64,000 nt of DNA from Gammaproteobacteria bacterium. GTDB lineage: Bacteria; Pseudomonadota; Gammaproteobacteria; GRL18. Of this stretch, positions 10,004 to 19,589 are shown piece by piece. Every line of letters begins with the position of its first letter. Position 1 is the first letter of the stretch. The position numbers and the translations under genes are program-made. Location: assembly GCA_016744995.1 (NCBI GenBank), contig JADGDG010000004.1, positions 62,001 to 126,000 of the forward strand, read 5' to 3'. The notes under the pieces were generated by a model. The model ran no database searches, was not told the DNA's origin, and was given only the letters and a program-made list of their open reading frames with translations.

Positions 10004-11646
10004 ACTTTAAATTGTTTAACATATCTTTGTAACTCTGTTGCATAAGTATTGAGTTCACTGGAGGAACTTTCATTTTTGCTGGAGTTTTCAGAAGTAATAC
10101 CAGCAATGTGACTTATTTGGTGGATACTTTTATCAATTGATTCACTAACATTGCCTTGTTCTTTAGCGGTATCGGCAATCTGCATATTCATATTATTCAG
10201 AACCTCAATCGCCTCTATAATATCATTTAGTGACTGTCCTGCTTCAGAGGCAATAGATACAGCTGATACGCCTTTTTCTTGTCCTTCTGACATAACCTTG
10301 ACAGCATTTTTAGCTCCTGACTGCAACCTGTCTATCATCTGTTCAATTTCAGCAGTAGATTCTTGTGTTTTTACTGCCAGAGTTCTGACTTCATCAGCAA
10401 CTACTGCAAAACCACGGCCTTGTTCACCAGCACGGGCAGCTTCAATGGCTGCATTTAAGGCCAATAAGTTAGTTTGCTCTGCGATTCCTTTTATTACATC
10501 AAGAACAGAGCCAATATTTTCACTGTGTTCCTGTAATGTTTGCAGGACTTTAGAAGTACTTTCTATTTGACTCGCAAGATCTTTAATTTCAGATATGGTT
10601 TCAGCTACTATAGATTGACCTTTTTTGGAGCTATTCATTGCTTTATTAGCCACTTCAGCAGCATTGGCTGTATTTGTTACAACTTCCTGAACAGATGAAG
10701 TTAACTGAGTAATAGAGGCTGCAACGTCATCGGTAGCTTTTTGTTGTTCTGTAATATTTTGATGGTTTTCTTTGGTATTGGAACTTAAGTTATCTGCTGC
10801 ACTTAAAACATTACCAGAAGAATTGACAATTTTAATTATCAATTCTTGTAATTTGTCTAAAAACTGGTTAAATGTTCCAGATAATATACCTAATTCATCC
10901 TTATGTTTAACTTCAATACGGATGGTTAAATCACCTTGTCCTGAGGCAATATCTTTAACTCGCTCTGTAATTCGATTAATGATTCTGCTTATTGAGGAAG
11001 GTAACAGGAAGCTTACCAAGAGGCATATTGCAATGCCAATCAAGGAAGTAATTATTGTTGCATTCATACTCCTTTTTGATTGACCAAGTGCCTCCTGGGC
11101 CATCAATTCCGCCTCTTTTTCTACGGCCTCTGTTAATTCATCAATAATAGAGCGTAGATCATTAAACGCTTTGTCTGCCGTGCCAAAACTAATATCAATT
11201 GCTGTACTCCGCCCACTACGAGAGTTTGAGCTTCGTTCAGCCTGGACCTTAAGAGTTAATGGTTTCCATAAAGTATATTTTTTTAAGGCTAAACTTGCTT
11301 TTTGTTTTAATAAATCAGAGGAAATTAATTGTTTAAATTTTTCAATTCGTTGTTTTACTTGCTCAATATTTTCATTATGCTGTTTGACCAATCCTTGATA
11401 CTGTTTTGATTTAACATCCACGAATATAAAACTACGTTCAGCCACTTGTGCCTGATAGAGATCTCTATCTGATTGTATAAGATAATTGATACTGATTAAG
11501 TATTCATGCGACACTTTTTTTAAATTATTTCCCAGTGAATTTAATCCAGTAATAGCTACACCAGATAAAGCAATAATGATGGCAGAAATAATTAATAACG
11601 GAATGGTAAGTTTTAAGCGAAAACTTAAATTACTAAAAATGTTCAT
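10000..11646 (-). CDS. Methyl-accepting chemotaxis protein
   Basis: 548-residue chemoreceptor that signals through CheW/CheA. Membrane helices are at about residues 12-34 and 193-215, with a helical periplasmic sensor domain between them (four-helix-bundle type by appearance). HAMP follows at about 215-270. The signalling hairpin has the conserved tip [32 protein letters not shown]. There is no obvious CheR-docking pentapeptide at the C-terminus. It is inserted, with the next gene, between two iscX copies. The ligand is unknown. Confidence 0.92.
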   Translation of the reverse strand: MNIFSNLSFRLKLTIPLLIISAIIIALSGVAITGLNSLGNNLKKVSHEYLISINYLIQSDRDLYQAQVAERSFIFVDVKSKQYQGLVKQHNENIEQVKQRIEKFKQLISSDLLKQKASLALKKYTLWKPLTLKVQAERSSNSRSGRSTAIDISFGTADKAFNDLRSIIDELTEAVEKEAELMAQEALGQSKRSMNATIITSLIGIAICLLVSFLLPSSISRIINRITERVKDIASGQGDLTIRIEVKHKDELGILSGTFNQFLDKLQELIIKIVNSSGNVLSAADNLSSNTKENHQNITEQQKATDDVAASITQLTSSVQEVVTNTANAAEVANKAMNSSKKGQSIVAETISEIKDLASQIESTSKVLQTLQEHSENIGSVLDVIKGIAEQTNLLALNAAIEAARAGEQGRGFAVVADEVRTLAVKTQESTAEIEQMIDRLQSGAKNAVKVMSEGQEKGVSAVSIASEAGQSLNDIIEAIEVLNNMNMQIADTAKEQGNVSESIDKSIHQISHIAGITSENSSKNESSSSELNTYATELQRYVKQFKV

Positions 11647-11712
11647 TATAGCTCCACGGAATAAAATTTATTATTGATGTTCTTATTGATAGAATTGATC
11701 TTTAATAACAGC

Positions 11713-12267
11713 TTATTTTTCCAGTTCGTCCAAATTAACGCCAATGGTTATAACCCCAATTGCTTTACCACCATCTATTACGGGTACAGATACCTGAACC
11801 AAATATGCTTGTGAGCTTTGATCAAACTCAACATCACCAATATGAATAGCTCCCAGAGTATCAGCATATGACTTTGTAAACTTTGCTTCATCACCTTGCC
11901 AATAATCAGAAGTTTTATTGGTCATTGCCACATTAGCCCCTTTATTCCCCATCAAAAAAACTTCAGTGAAGTATGGTTTGCTTTGCTCAAGACGAAATAA
12001 TTCTTTTGCAGCTGCATTGTTCATTAAGGATTGCATAAAATCATCTATTCCAGCAGTGTTAAGCCATTTTGCATCTTTAGTCTTTATGTCAGATAAACTT
12101 AGATTTTTATTGTTATGAGCTTTGACTGCATCAACTAGTATGGAATTTTCCCCCCAATTGGCAAGAGTGTTGGGAGCCAGATGTTTTATTGATTCAGGTA
12201 CTTCTTCAGCCAACAAGTTAAAATTAATAAACAAGAAACAACAAATAACAATTATCAATGATTTCAT
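11713..12267 (-). CDS. Secreted PDC/cache-like sensor-domain protein
   Basis: 184 residues from the chosen ATG, which has AAAGG at good spacing; a longer frame to 12324 lacks this. A signal peptide (MKSLIIVICCFLFINFNLLA) is followed by one globular domain. Features such as DYWQGDEAKFTK and the end VPVIDGGKAIGVITIGVNLDEL are typical of the extracytoplasmic PDC sensor fold. No membrane anchor or output domain follows. It lies 66 bp upstream of the chemoreceptor on the same strand, so it may be a soluble binding partner. That role is inference. Confidence 0.7.
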   Translation of the reverse strand: MKSLIIVICCFLFINFNLLAEEVPESIKHLAPNTLANWGENSILVDAVKAHNNKNLSLSDIKTKDAKWLNTAGIDDFMQSLMNNAAAKELFRLEQSKPYFTEVFLMGNKGANVAMTNKTSDYWQGDEAKFTKSYADTLGAIHIGDVEFDQSSQAYLVQVSVPVIDGGKAIGVITIGVNLDELEK

Positions 12268-12455
12268 TTTTATGCCTTTTTTCATGATTTTTTTAAAGAT
12301 AGTAAATAAAAACTGAGAGGGCAAGCATTTGAATGAAATTAAATTAGTAAGTTTGATGCACTATTTGTATAATGACCAATTTAAGTTTTTAAAGTGAGTC
12401 ATATTATTAGCTTAAAAAAATAGGGCCTTTAATATGGTTAGTGAACATAAGTAAA

Positions 12456-12517
12456 AAGTCACCCAAAGTGAATAAGCTGATTTCACAGCAAACAGGTCGC
12501 TTTTATTTGGGTGATTT
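12456..12517. other. Imperfect hairpin upstream of the second iscX
   Basis: TCACCCAAA at 12459-12467 pairs with TTTGGGTGA at 12506-12514, with flanking A/T pairs. The 12268-12583 interval holds nothing else I can name. Confidence 0.35.
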
Positions 12518-12583
12518 AAAAAACAATTGAATCAATTACCTGATGCTTATTACCCTAAATAAACCAGGTAAAAAGGCTGCAAA

Positions 12584-12627
12584 ACTATTAATATGGTTTC
12601 TGAGAAATCATCAATGGAGAAATGACT
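12584..12627 (+). pseudogene. Duplicated tail of fdx ahead of the intact iscX
   Basis: The segment ACTATTAATATGGTTTCTGA and the next 20 bases match the end of fdx at 9838-9880. The similarity continues through the iscX N-terminus to about 12711. This is a relic of a duplication around the inserted chemoreceptor pair. Confidence 0.7.
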
Positions 12628-12828
12628 ATGGGCTTAAGGTGGACTGACACTCATGAAGTAGTGATTGAGCTAGATGAGCAACATCCTGATGTGGATCCCC
12701 GGTATGTAAATTTCCCTGATCTCATGGCCTGGGTTCTGGCTCTGGATGATTTTGAAGGAACCGAAGAACATTGTGGTGAGCAGATCCTGGAAGCCATTCA
12801 AATGGCCTGGATTGCTGATAGAGAGTAA
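12628..12828 (+). CDS. iscX: Fe-S assembly protein IscX (complete copy)
   Basis: 66 residues, the standard IscX length. It is a small acidic protein that binds IscS and iron and tunes cluster synthesis. LRWTDTHEVVIELDEQHPDVDP, VNFPDLMAWVL and the end AIQMAWIADRE are the family pattern. The start at 12628 follows GGAG. It is separated from the rest of the isc operon by two minus-strand genes. A terminator follows at 12938. Confidence 0.93.
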   Translation: MGLRWTDTHEVVIELDEQHPDVDPRYVNFPDLMAWVLALDDFEGTEEHCGEQILEAIQMAWIADRE

Positions 12829-12937
12829 ATATGTGATGATTATCATATTTCCACTTAATTTTTCTTTTTTCAGATAAAAATTATTGAGTAAAATGATAAT
12901 ATGAACCTGTATCCATGCTATCATCATGGAATAGCTT

Positions 12938-12980
12938 AAACCCACTCACCTTAAATTAGGCGAGTGGGTTTCTTTGTTTT
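12938..12980 (+). terminator. Intrinsic terminator after iscX
   Basis: AAACCCACTC at 12938-12947 pairs with GAGTGGGTTT at 12962-12971, followed by the T-rich CTTTGTTTTT. Confidence 0.75.
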
Positions 12981-13048
12981 TGGACTTATATTCAAATCAC
13001 TGAAGGTCTGTATTTTCAAGTACTTTGGGTACAAGCAAATTATAAATT

Positions 13049-14224
13049 ATGAATTCTAATACAAGCGTGTTACAGACTGCTCCTGAAAAAGTTAATTTAC
13101 TGGGCTATGATTTAGTGCATATGAAGGCTTTTTTTACCGAAATTGGTGAGAAGCCTTTTCGTGCTGTGCAGGTTCTCAAGTGGATTCATCAATTTGGTGC
13201 GGATGATTTTACTCAAATGAGTAATGTCAGTAAGAGCTTACGAGATAAACTAAGTAAAATTGCTGAGATCAAAGCCCCTGAGATTATTGCCGAACAAAAA
13301 GCCAGTGATGGCACCATCAAATGGCTTATGCGTCTGGACGGCGGTAATAGTATTGAAACTGTGTATATCCCTGAAGACAATCGAGGCACTTTATGTGTTT
13401 CTTCACAAGTGGGCTGTGCATTGGATTGTGGTTTTTGTTCAACAGCAAAACAGGGTTTTAATCGAAACTTAAGCAGTGCTGAAATTATTGCGCAATTATG
13501 GGTGGCCAATCGGGCATTAAATCCACTGGCTCAAGTATCTCCTGAGCAATCAAAACAACATGGAAAAGTTCAGGACTCAAAAAACAGAGTCATTACCAAT
13601 GTTGTGTTAATGGGAATGGGTGAGCCTTTACTTAACTTTGATAATGTCGTTGAAGCAATTCATCTGATGTTGGAAGATCATGCCTATGGATTGTCAAAAC
13701 GTCGAGTGACTATCAGCACTGCAGGTGTTGTTCCTGCATTAAGGCGTTTGCGTGAAGTTTGTGATGTCAGTCTTGCTATCTCGCTACATGCACCAAATGA
13801 TCAGATTCGAAATAAAATTGTTCCACTGAACAAAAAATATCCCATTAAAGAACTTTTAGAGGCTTGTCAGCATTATTTCAGTGGGGATACGAAAAAGAAG
13901 CAGTTTACTGTTGAATATGTTATGTTAGCAGGGATTAATGATAGTGAGAAGAACGCACGTGAATTGGCTGTGTTGCTAAAAAAACTGCCCTGTAAAATCA
14001 ATCTGATACCATTTAATCCATTTCCCAATAGTGAATTCGATTGCTCGACAATGCAAACAATTAATCGTTTTAAAGATATTTTATATAAAGCGGGTTATGT
14101 TGCAGTGATAAGAAAAACTCGGGGAGAAGATATTGATGCAGCATGCGGTCAACTTGCAGGCAAAGTAAAAGATAAAAGCCGCCGCATTACTTTTAAAGCA
14201 ACAGCGCAAGAAAAAACTGTTTGA
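13049..14224 (+). CDS. rlmN: Dual-specificity 23S rRNA / tRNA adenine-C2 methyltransferase RlmN
   Basis: 391-residue radical-SAM enzyme that methylates C2 of A2503 in 23S rRNA and A37 in some tRNAs. The CxxxCxxC cluster motif is CALDCGFC. The [16 protein letters not shown] motif and the C-terminal catalytic Cys ([11 protein letters not shown]) are present. It starts the conserved rlmN-pilW-rodZ-hisS-yfgM-bamB-der run. Confidence 0.96.
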   Translation: MNSNTSVLQTAPEKVNLLGYDLVHMKAFFTEIGEKPFRAVQVLKWIHQFGADDFTQMSNVSKSLRDKLSKIAEIKAPEIIAEQKASDGTIKWLMRLDGGNSIETVYIPEDNRGTLCVSSQVGCALDCGFCSTAKQGFNRNLSSAEIIAQLWVANRALNPLAQVSPEQSKQHGKVQDSKNRVITNVVLMGMGEPLLNFDNVVEAIHLMLEDHAYGLSKRRVTISTAGVVPALRRLREVCDVSLAISLHAPNDQIRNKIVPLNKKYPIKELLEACQHYFSGDTKKKQFTVEYVMLAGINDSEKNARELAVLLKKLPCKINLIPFNPFPNSEFDCSTMQTINRFKDILYKAGYVAVIRKTRGEDIDAACGQLAGKVKDKSRRITFKATAQEKTV

Positions 14225-14264
14225 AAAATACGTATTAAAATAGGGTAAAAGGGGATTGTACCAA

Positions 14265-15068
14265 ATGAAGAAACTATTGGTGATATTACTCTCCACTTAT
14301 GCATTAAGTGCATGCCAGAGTACACCACTTGATAATAATGGTGCGGATGATTCTGGTCTGGAGGTTCGCTATTCTGAAGCTAAAGAATCTGACAACCATG
14401 TTGCTGGTATGAATGCAAAATTAGGTGCAGGCTATATTAGTAAGGGAAATTATGAGCGGGCACTTATTAAGCTAAATAAGGCTATCAATCTGGATCCAGA
14501 CTATGCCCTTGCCTATGGTTATTTAGGGGTTTTGTATAGTCGTCTGGAACGCCCTGATAAAGCAGAGAAACAATTTCAAAAAGCGTTAAAGCTTGCTCCC
14601 AATGCATCCTCTATTTTAAATAATTATGCTATTTTTCTATGTGAACAGAAGCAATTAGATAAGGCTCAGAAAATTTTTAAAAAGGTTCTTAATAATCCGA
14701 TTTATCGCAATCGGGCAAGTGCCTATCAGAGTGCTGGCTGGTGTGCTTTAAAAAATGATAGATTAGACTTATCTGAGTCACTATATCGTAAAGCTCTGGC
14801 GCTGAATTCTGACTCTCCTCGTTCCTTGCTTGGTCTGGCAAAAGTGAATTACAAAAATGAAAATTACCCTTTTTCTTGGAATTACTTTGAGCGCTACTAC
14901 CAAAAATCCATTCCCGATGCTGATGCATTATGGCTGGGGATTAATATTCTTAACAGGCTTGATGATCCAGACAAGAATATTCTTTCCAGTTTTGAATTAC
15001 AGTTAAAAAGCAAATACCCAGATACCGATGAAGCAAAATGGTTTTATCAGGACAAGCAGGAATACTAA
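14265..15068 (+). CDS. pilW: Type IV pilus biogenesis lipoprotein PilW/PilF (TPR)
   Basis: 267-residue outer-membrane pilotin-like lipoprotein that helps assemble the PilQ secretin. The signal peptide ends in a lipobox (LSAC, Cys at about 17). It is followed by tetratricopeptide repeats (YERALIKLNKAINLDPDYALAYGYLG, PDKAEKQFQKALKLAPN). The ATG at 14265 has AAGGGGA upstream. It is immediately upstream of rodZ, as is usual. Confidence 0.88.
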   Translation: MKKLLVILLSTYALSACQSTPLDNNGADDSGLEVRYSEAKESDNHVAGMNAKLGAGYISKGNYERALIKLNKAINLDPDYALAYGYLGVLYSRLERPDKAEKQFQKALKLAPNASSILNNYAIFLCEQKQLDKAQKIFKKVLNNPIYRNRASAYQSAGWCALKNDRLDLSESLYRKALALNSDSPRSLLGLAKVNYKNENYPFSWNYFERYYQKSIPDADALWLGINILNRLDDPDKNILSSFELQLKSKYPDTDEAKWFYQDKQEY

Positions 15069-15070
15069 TA

Positions 15071-16297
15071 TTGGACAAGCAATCAGAACAACAAGAATTG
15101 AAAGATATTATAGCCACCCGGGAGGATGGTTTTGGCTATCGTTTTAAAATCACTCGTGTTGAGAAAAAACTGAGCATTGATGATGTTTCTAAGGAATTAC
15201 ATCTAAGCAATAAAATAATACTGGCTCTGGAAAGTGAAGACTATACTCAATTGCCAGTTGCTGCTTTTGTCTGTGGTTATATACGGAACTACTCAAAATT
15301 ATTAAAAATTCAACCTGAACCACTGCTCGAATATTATAAAAATAATCGCAGTGAAAATGCTCTTGATCCTGAGCTGAAAATTAGAAAAGGAAAAGAAGTT
15401 TCGGGAAGTTCTATTGTCGCTTCGACTCTTTCGGTCATAGTGAAGCCTTTGTTAAGCCTGTTGATTGTTTTGATTCTGGCAGCGGCTGGCTGGAAGCTCT
15501 GGGTTTATGTCTCCAGTAATTTTCTTAATAATACCAATGGTCAGAGTATCGAAGCAGAGACTCTGAATTTGGATATAGAAACCGATACTGACGAAACAAA
15601 TGATGATGCCAATGTTTTATTGTTACCGAAATTGGATAGCTCCTACGATTCCTCTGAGGAAGTGATGATTGAGTCTGTTGATGAGAATGCTCAAGCTCAA
15701 AGCCGTTCTCTGGCAGTACAGGAAGACACTGTTATTCCTCAAGATGAAGGCTCTTTAGTACCAAAAACTGTTGAAGGCTCTTTACCCGCTGAAGGCTCTT
15801 TACCCGCTGAAGGCTCTTTACCCACTGAAGGCTCTTTATCCGCTGAAGGCTCTTTACCCGCTGAAGGCTCTTTATCCGCTGAAGGCTCTTTACCCGCTGA
15901 AGGCTCTTTACCCGCTGAAGGCTCTTTATCCGCTGAAGGCTCTTTATCCACTGATGACTCTTTACCCGCTGAAGGCTCTTTACTAGCTGAAGGCTCACCA
16001 GCCTTAGAAACTCCACCGGTGGCTGAAAGTGCTGAACCAGCACTTGTATTGGCTGCAGATAACCAGTTGGTACTGGTGTTTTCTGGTAATTCATGGGTGA
16101 GTATTAAAGATGCTGATAATAAAATTCTGGCAACTGGTCTGAAAAAATCGTCTAAAACTCTTAGACTTAAGGGAAAAATGCCTTATAAAGTTTTTCTTGG
16201 GGATGCAAGAGTTGTCAAAGTCAGCCTTAATGGAAAAATATTTAATCATGCAAAGTACATAAATGAGAAAAATATTGCTCGATTTAATGTAAAATAG
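15071..16297 (+). CDS. rodZ: Cytoskeleton protein RodZ with a hexapeptide-repeat linker
   Basis: Bitopic protein linking MreB to the cell-wall elongation machinery. It has an N-terminal helix-turn-helix domain (about residues 15-85: GFGYRFKITRVEKKLSIDDVSK), one membrane helix at about 125-150, a long periplasmic linker and the C-terminal DUF4115-type beta domain (VLVFSGNSWVSIKDADN). The linker holds about 12 EGSLPA-type hexapeptides. A TTG at 15071 with AGGAA upstream is preferred; the alternative ATG at 15038 overlaps pilW. ispG, which often follows, is absent. Confidence 0.85.
   Translation: MDKQSEQQELKDIIATREDGFGYRFKITRVEKKLSIDDVSKELHLSNKIILALESEDYTQLPVAAFVCGYIRNYSKLLKIQPEPLLEYYKNNRSENALDPELKIRKGKEVSGSSIVASTLSVIVKPLLSLLIVLILAAAGWKLWVYVSSNFLNNTNGQSIEAETLNLDIETDTDETNDDANVLLLPKLDSSYDSSEEVMIESVDENAQAQSRSLAVQEDTVIPQDEGSLVPKTVEGSLPAEGSLPAEGSLPTEGSLSAEGSLPAEGSLSAEGSLPAEGSLPAEGSLSAEGSLSTDDSLPAEGSLLAEGSPALETPPVAESAEPALVLAADNQLVLVFSGNSWVSIKDADNKILATGLKKSSKTLRLKGKMPYKVFLGDARVVKVSLNGKIFNHAKYINEKNIARFNVK
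15773..15988 (+). repeat. 18-bp tandem repeats in rodZ
   Basis: Twelve consecutive 18-bp units encode EGSLPA or close variants (EGSLSA, EGSLPT, EGSLST, DDSLPA, EGSLLA). High DNA identity between units means recent expansion or ongoing slippage. Confidence 0.95.
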
Positions 16298-16347
16298 CAT
16301 CCTTAAATTTTTAACTCACCCCTTGCATTCAACTTTTTACCTTTAAG

Positions 16348-17664
16348 ATGGGAACAACCTTGGCAGAAAAAATCCAATCAATCCGTGGAATGAACGATAT
16401 TCTTCCTGATGAAACACCGGCCTGGCAATTTGTTGAAGAAAAATTACGCCTCCTCATGCAAAGCTACGATTATGATGAAATACGCTTTCCAATCGTTGAA
16501 AAAACGGCATTATTTAAACGTTCAATTGGTGAAGTGACCGATATTGTCGAAAAAGAAATGTATACTTTTGATGATCGTAATGGCGACAGTCTGACATTGA
16601 GACCAGAAGGTACAGCTGCCTGTGTACGTGCTGGAGTGCAAAATGGTATACTGGTCAATCAACAGCAAAGGTTGTGGTATTCAGGCCCCATGTTTCGTCA
16701 TGAGAGGCCGCAAAAAGGGCGTTATCGGCAATTTCATCAAATTGGTGTTGAAGTTTTTGGTCTGGATGGGCCTGACATTGATGCGGAACTGATTTGCATG
16801 ACAGCACGTTTGTGGAACGAGCTGGGTTTGTCCGGTTCAGTGACATTGCAATTGAATTCTTTAGGAACACCCGCGTCCAGAAAGGTCTATCGTGGTATTC
16901 TGACGGATTACCTGCAAGCAAACAAAGCACTGCTGGATGAAGACAGCTTACGACGTTTAGAGTCGAACCCTTTGAGGATACTGGACAGTAAAAACCCAGC
17001 TATGCAGGATATGATTGAGAAGGCTCCAAGTCTTATGGATCATCTGGATGAAGAATCTAAAGTGCATTTTTCTCGTTTGTGCACCTATCTTGATAGCGTT
17101 GGCATTGCTTACGAAATAAACACGCGACTGGTTCGTGGTCTGGATTACTATAGCAAAACGGTTTTTGAATGGGTGACTGATAAACTGGGTGCTCAGGGTA
17201 CCATTTGTGCGGGAGGCCGTTATGATGGACTGGTGAAACAATTAGGCGGCCGGGATACCCGTGCTGTTGGTTTTGCCATGGGGTTAGAGCGACTTATCAG
17301 TTTAGTAGAAAATAAACTCTTAGAAAAACATGCTAAACAGCCTCATGCCGTATTGTTAATGATGGGTGAGCGAGCACAAAATTCAGGTTTGGCTGTGGCA
17401 GAACAGATGCGCAATGAGCTTCCCGGACTTCGTATTCTTACAGTCTGTGGTGGTGGTAGTTTTAAAAGTCAAATGAAACGAGCAGATAAAAGTCAGGCAG
17501 AGATTGCATTGATTCTTGGTGATGATGAACTGGAAAATAATGTGATCACTGTGAAATATTTACGTGCAGACCGAGATGCGGATAAATCTCAACAAGAGCA
17601 ATTGTCACAATCTCAAGTCATAGAATTAATTAGTGGGTTAGCTAGCAGGAATAAAAATGGATAA
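16348..17664 (+). CDS. hisS: Histidyl-tRNA synthetase
   Basis: 438-residue class II aminoacyl-tRNA synthetase charging tRNA-His. Visible are [12 protein letters not shown] at the start, motif 2 region [19 protein letters not shown], the histidine-A motif [15 protein letters not shown] and motif 3 [11 protein letters not shown]. The anticodon-binding domain is C-terminal. It overlaps yfgM by 8 bp. Confidence 0.96.
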   Translation: MGTTLAEKIQSIRGMNDILPDETPAWQFVEEKLRLLMQSYDYDEIRFPIVEKTALFKRSIGEVTDIVEKEMYTFDDRNGDSLTLRPEGTAACVRAGVQNGILVNQQQRLWYSGPMFRHERPQKGRYRQFHQIGVEVFGLDGPDIDAELICMTARLWNELGLSGSVTLQLNSLGTPASRKVYRGILTDYLQANKALLDEDSLRRLESNPLRILDSKNPAMQDMIEKAPSLMDHLDEESKVHFSRLCTYLDSVGIAYEINTRLVRGLDYYSKTVFEWVTDKLGAQGTICAGGRYDGLVKQLGGRDTRAVGFAMGLERLISLVENKLLEKHAKQPHAVLLMMGERAQNSGLAVAEQMRNELPGLRILTVCGGGSFKSQMKRADKSQAEIALILGDDELENNVITVKYLRADRDADKSQQEQLSQSQVIELISGLASRNKNG

Positions 17665-18286
17665 TTACGAAACAGAAGAACAACAGGTTGAAGCCATAAA
17701 AAAATGGTGGAGTGAAAACTATAAAATGATGGCTCTTTTAGCTATTGTCGGACTGGGTAGTATCGTCGGTGTTCAACAATGGAAGCAGAGTCAGGTTGTT
17801 AAAGCACAAACAGCATCAATAGAATATGATCATATTCTGAAAACTGTCAGTGATGGTAAGGATGAAGTCATTACTCAGCAGGTCGAGACCATGTTGAATG
17901 ACTATTCTGATTACACTTATGCGGCCCTGTCTGCGATGCTTGAGGCAAAGCAAATGATTGAGGCTGGAAAATTATTGGAAGCTGAGGGGAAATTTCAATG
18001 GGTTATTACCCATGGTGCTGCTCAGAACCTGCAGCATATTTCAAGAATTCGTCTGGCGACTTTAATGTCAGCTCAGGGTAAAAATGAGGAAGCTTTAAAA
18101 CTTCTGGATGTTGATCAAGGGGCGTTTAAGGCCGGTTATCTGGAAGTAAAAGGTGATATTCTTGTTGCATTGAAACGGGTTAGTGATGCCCGTTCAGCCT
18201 ATGATCAGGCATTAGAAGCCTATGCTGCAATTGGTGCCAATGCTCAGATATTAAGAGTGAAGCGTAACGACTTAGGAAATTCATAA
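17657..18286 (+). CDS. yfgM: YfgM-type ancillary SecYEG / PpiD partner (TPR_21)
   Basis: 209-residue inner-membrane protein with a short cytoplasmic N-terminus, one helix at about 22-42 and a periplasmic TPR-like domain. The start [17 protein letters not shown] is the family signature. In E. coli it joins PpiD at the Sec translocon. It overlaps hisS and abuts bamB, matching the conserved order. Confidence 0.9.
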   Translation: MDNYETEEQQVEAIKKWWSENYKMMALLAIVGLGSIVGVQQWKQSQVVKAQTASIEYDHILKTVSDGKDEVITQQVETMLNDYSDYTYAALSAMLEAKQMIEAGKLLEAEGKFQWVITHGAAQNLQHISRIRLATLMSAQGKNEEALKLLDVDQGAFKAGYLEVKGDILVALKRVSDARSAYDQALEAYAAIGANAQILRVKRNDLGNS

Positions 18287-18396
18287 TGTCTGACTATCTA
18301 CTTAAGTTCATACCGAAAAAAGTTAGCGCCCTTAACTCTTTCATAAGTAATTTCTTAAGTGATTTCCTAAGTGATTTTTTAGGCCAGGGTGCTCTA

Positions 18397-19563
18397 ATGA
18401 AGCGGGTGTCAGGCTTCGGTGTGGTCAGTTTATTAAGCCTGTCTCTTTTTGGTTGCGGCTGGACGGACAGTTTTTTTGGCGGTGAAGATAATACTATTCC
18501 TCCTACAGAACTGGAAGATATCAATGAAACGGTTCAGATTCGTTCTATCTGGAGTAAAGATGTAGGTATTGGACTGGATGAAGCTTTTGTTGACTTAAAA
18601 CCAGCGATTACTGATTCACAAATTTTTACCGTTGATCGTGAAGGTCAGTTGACAGCTCTTAATCTGGGAAGTGGTAGTATCAGCTGGCAGATAGAGCTGG
18701 ACACAATAATCACCGGTGGTGTCGGTTATGGTGAGGGCCTGGTAGTCGTGGGTGATAACCGAGGTGAAGTTATTGTTGTTGATGCTGATAGCGGCACGAT
18801 TAAATGGAAAAAAGAATTAAGCAGCGTCATGTTGTCATCGCCTCTGGTGCAGGACAATATTATGGTGGTGCGTACAGGTGATGGTCGTATTTATGGCTTG
18901 AGTGCTGAAAACGGCGTTCAATTATGGGTTTATGATCGTGGTGTGCCTGTCCTGACCCTGCGTGGTAATAGTAGTCCGGTACTCGGTGGACGAGAGCTTG
19001 TTTTTACTGGCTTTGACAGTGGCAAAGTTGCTGCGGTAGGTCTTGAGCATGGTCGTTTATTATGGGAAGCTAATGCCTCAGTGCCAAGGGGACGTACTGA
19101 TTTAGAGCGTCTGGTTGATATTGACGGCAGCATGGTTCTGATGGGCCGTGTTCTTTATGTGGTGACCTATCAGGGACGTATTGTTGCAATAGATGCTCTG
19201 GAAGGTGATATCTTATGGGCCAAAGAAATGTCTTCCTATGCGGGCATTTCAGCCGATGAGCGACATATCTATGTGACTGACTCTGATAGTAATCTCTGGG
19301 CGGTTGATCGGGTTTCCGGTAATATGCTCTGGAAACAGGACAAGCTGGCTTATCGTAGACTAACTGCCCCTGCTTCGATTGGTGACTATGTTTTAGTGGG
19401 TGATTTTGAAGGTTACATCCATATTGTTTCCCGACTGGATGGTGAGCTCATTGGTCGTAAGAAAATTGATGGTGACGGCTTTCACGTACAGCCGCAGGTT
19501 CACGGTGAAGCCGTGTATATTTATGGTAATGGCGGCACCTTAGCTGCCCTGAAGATTAACTAA
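18397..19563 (+). CDS. bamB: Outer-membrane assembly lipoprotein BamB
   Basis: 388-residue beta-propeller lipoprotein of the BAM complex that folds outer-membrane proteins. The ATG at 18397 follows AGGG and gives a signal peptide ending in the lipobox LFGC; the frame is open back to 18286, where it would lack this signal. PQQ-like repeats (GSISWQIEL, GTIKWKKEL, GVQLWVYD, GDILWAKEM, GNMLWKQD) span the protein. The extra 5' stretch contains three 12-bp repeats (18346-18381). Confidence 0.94.
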   Translation: MKRVSGFGVVSLLSLSLFGCGWTDSFFGGEDNTIPPTELEDINETVQIRSIWSKDVGIGLDEAFVDLKPAITDSQIFTVDREGQLTALNLGSGSISWQIELDTIITGGVGYGEGLVVVGDNRGEVIVVDADSGTIKWKKELSSVMLSSPLVQDNIMVVRTGDGRIYGLSAENGVQLWVYDRGVPVLTLRGNSSPVLGGRELVFTGFDSGKVAAVGLEHGRLLWEANASVPRGRTDLERLVDIDGSMVLMGRVLYVVTYQGRIVAIDALEGDILWAKEMSSYAGISADERHIYVTDSDSNLWAVDRVSGNMLWKQDKLAYRRLTAPASIGDYVLVGDFEGYIHIVSRLDGELIGRKKIDGDGFHVQPQVHGEAVYIYGNGGTLAALKIN

Positions 19564-19589
19564 TAATCCATTCACTGATATAGAAAAAT

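Noticed and set aside
15732-16094. Repeat-rich frames on both strands inside rodZ
   Set aside because: They are shadows of the 18-bp rodZ repeats; the RodZ frame has the real domains at both ends.
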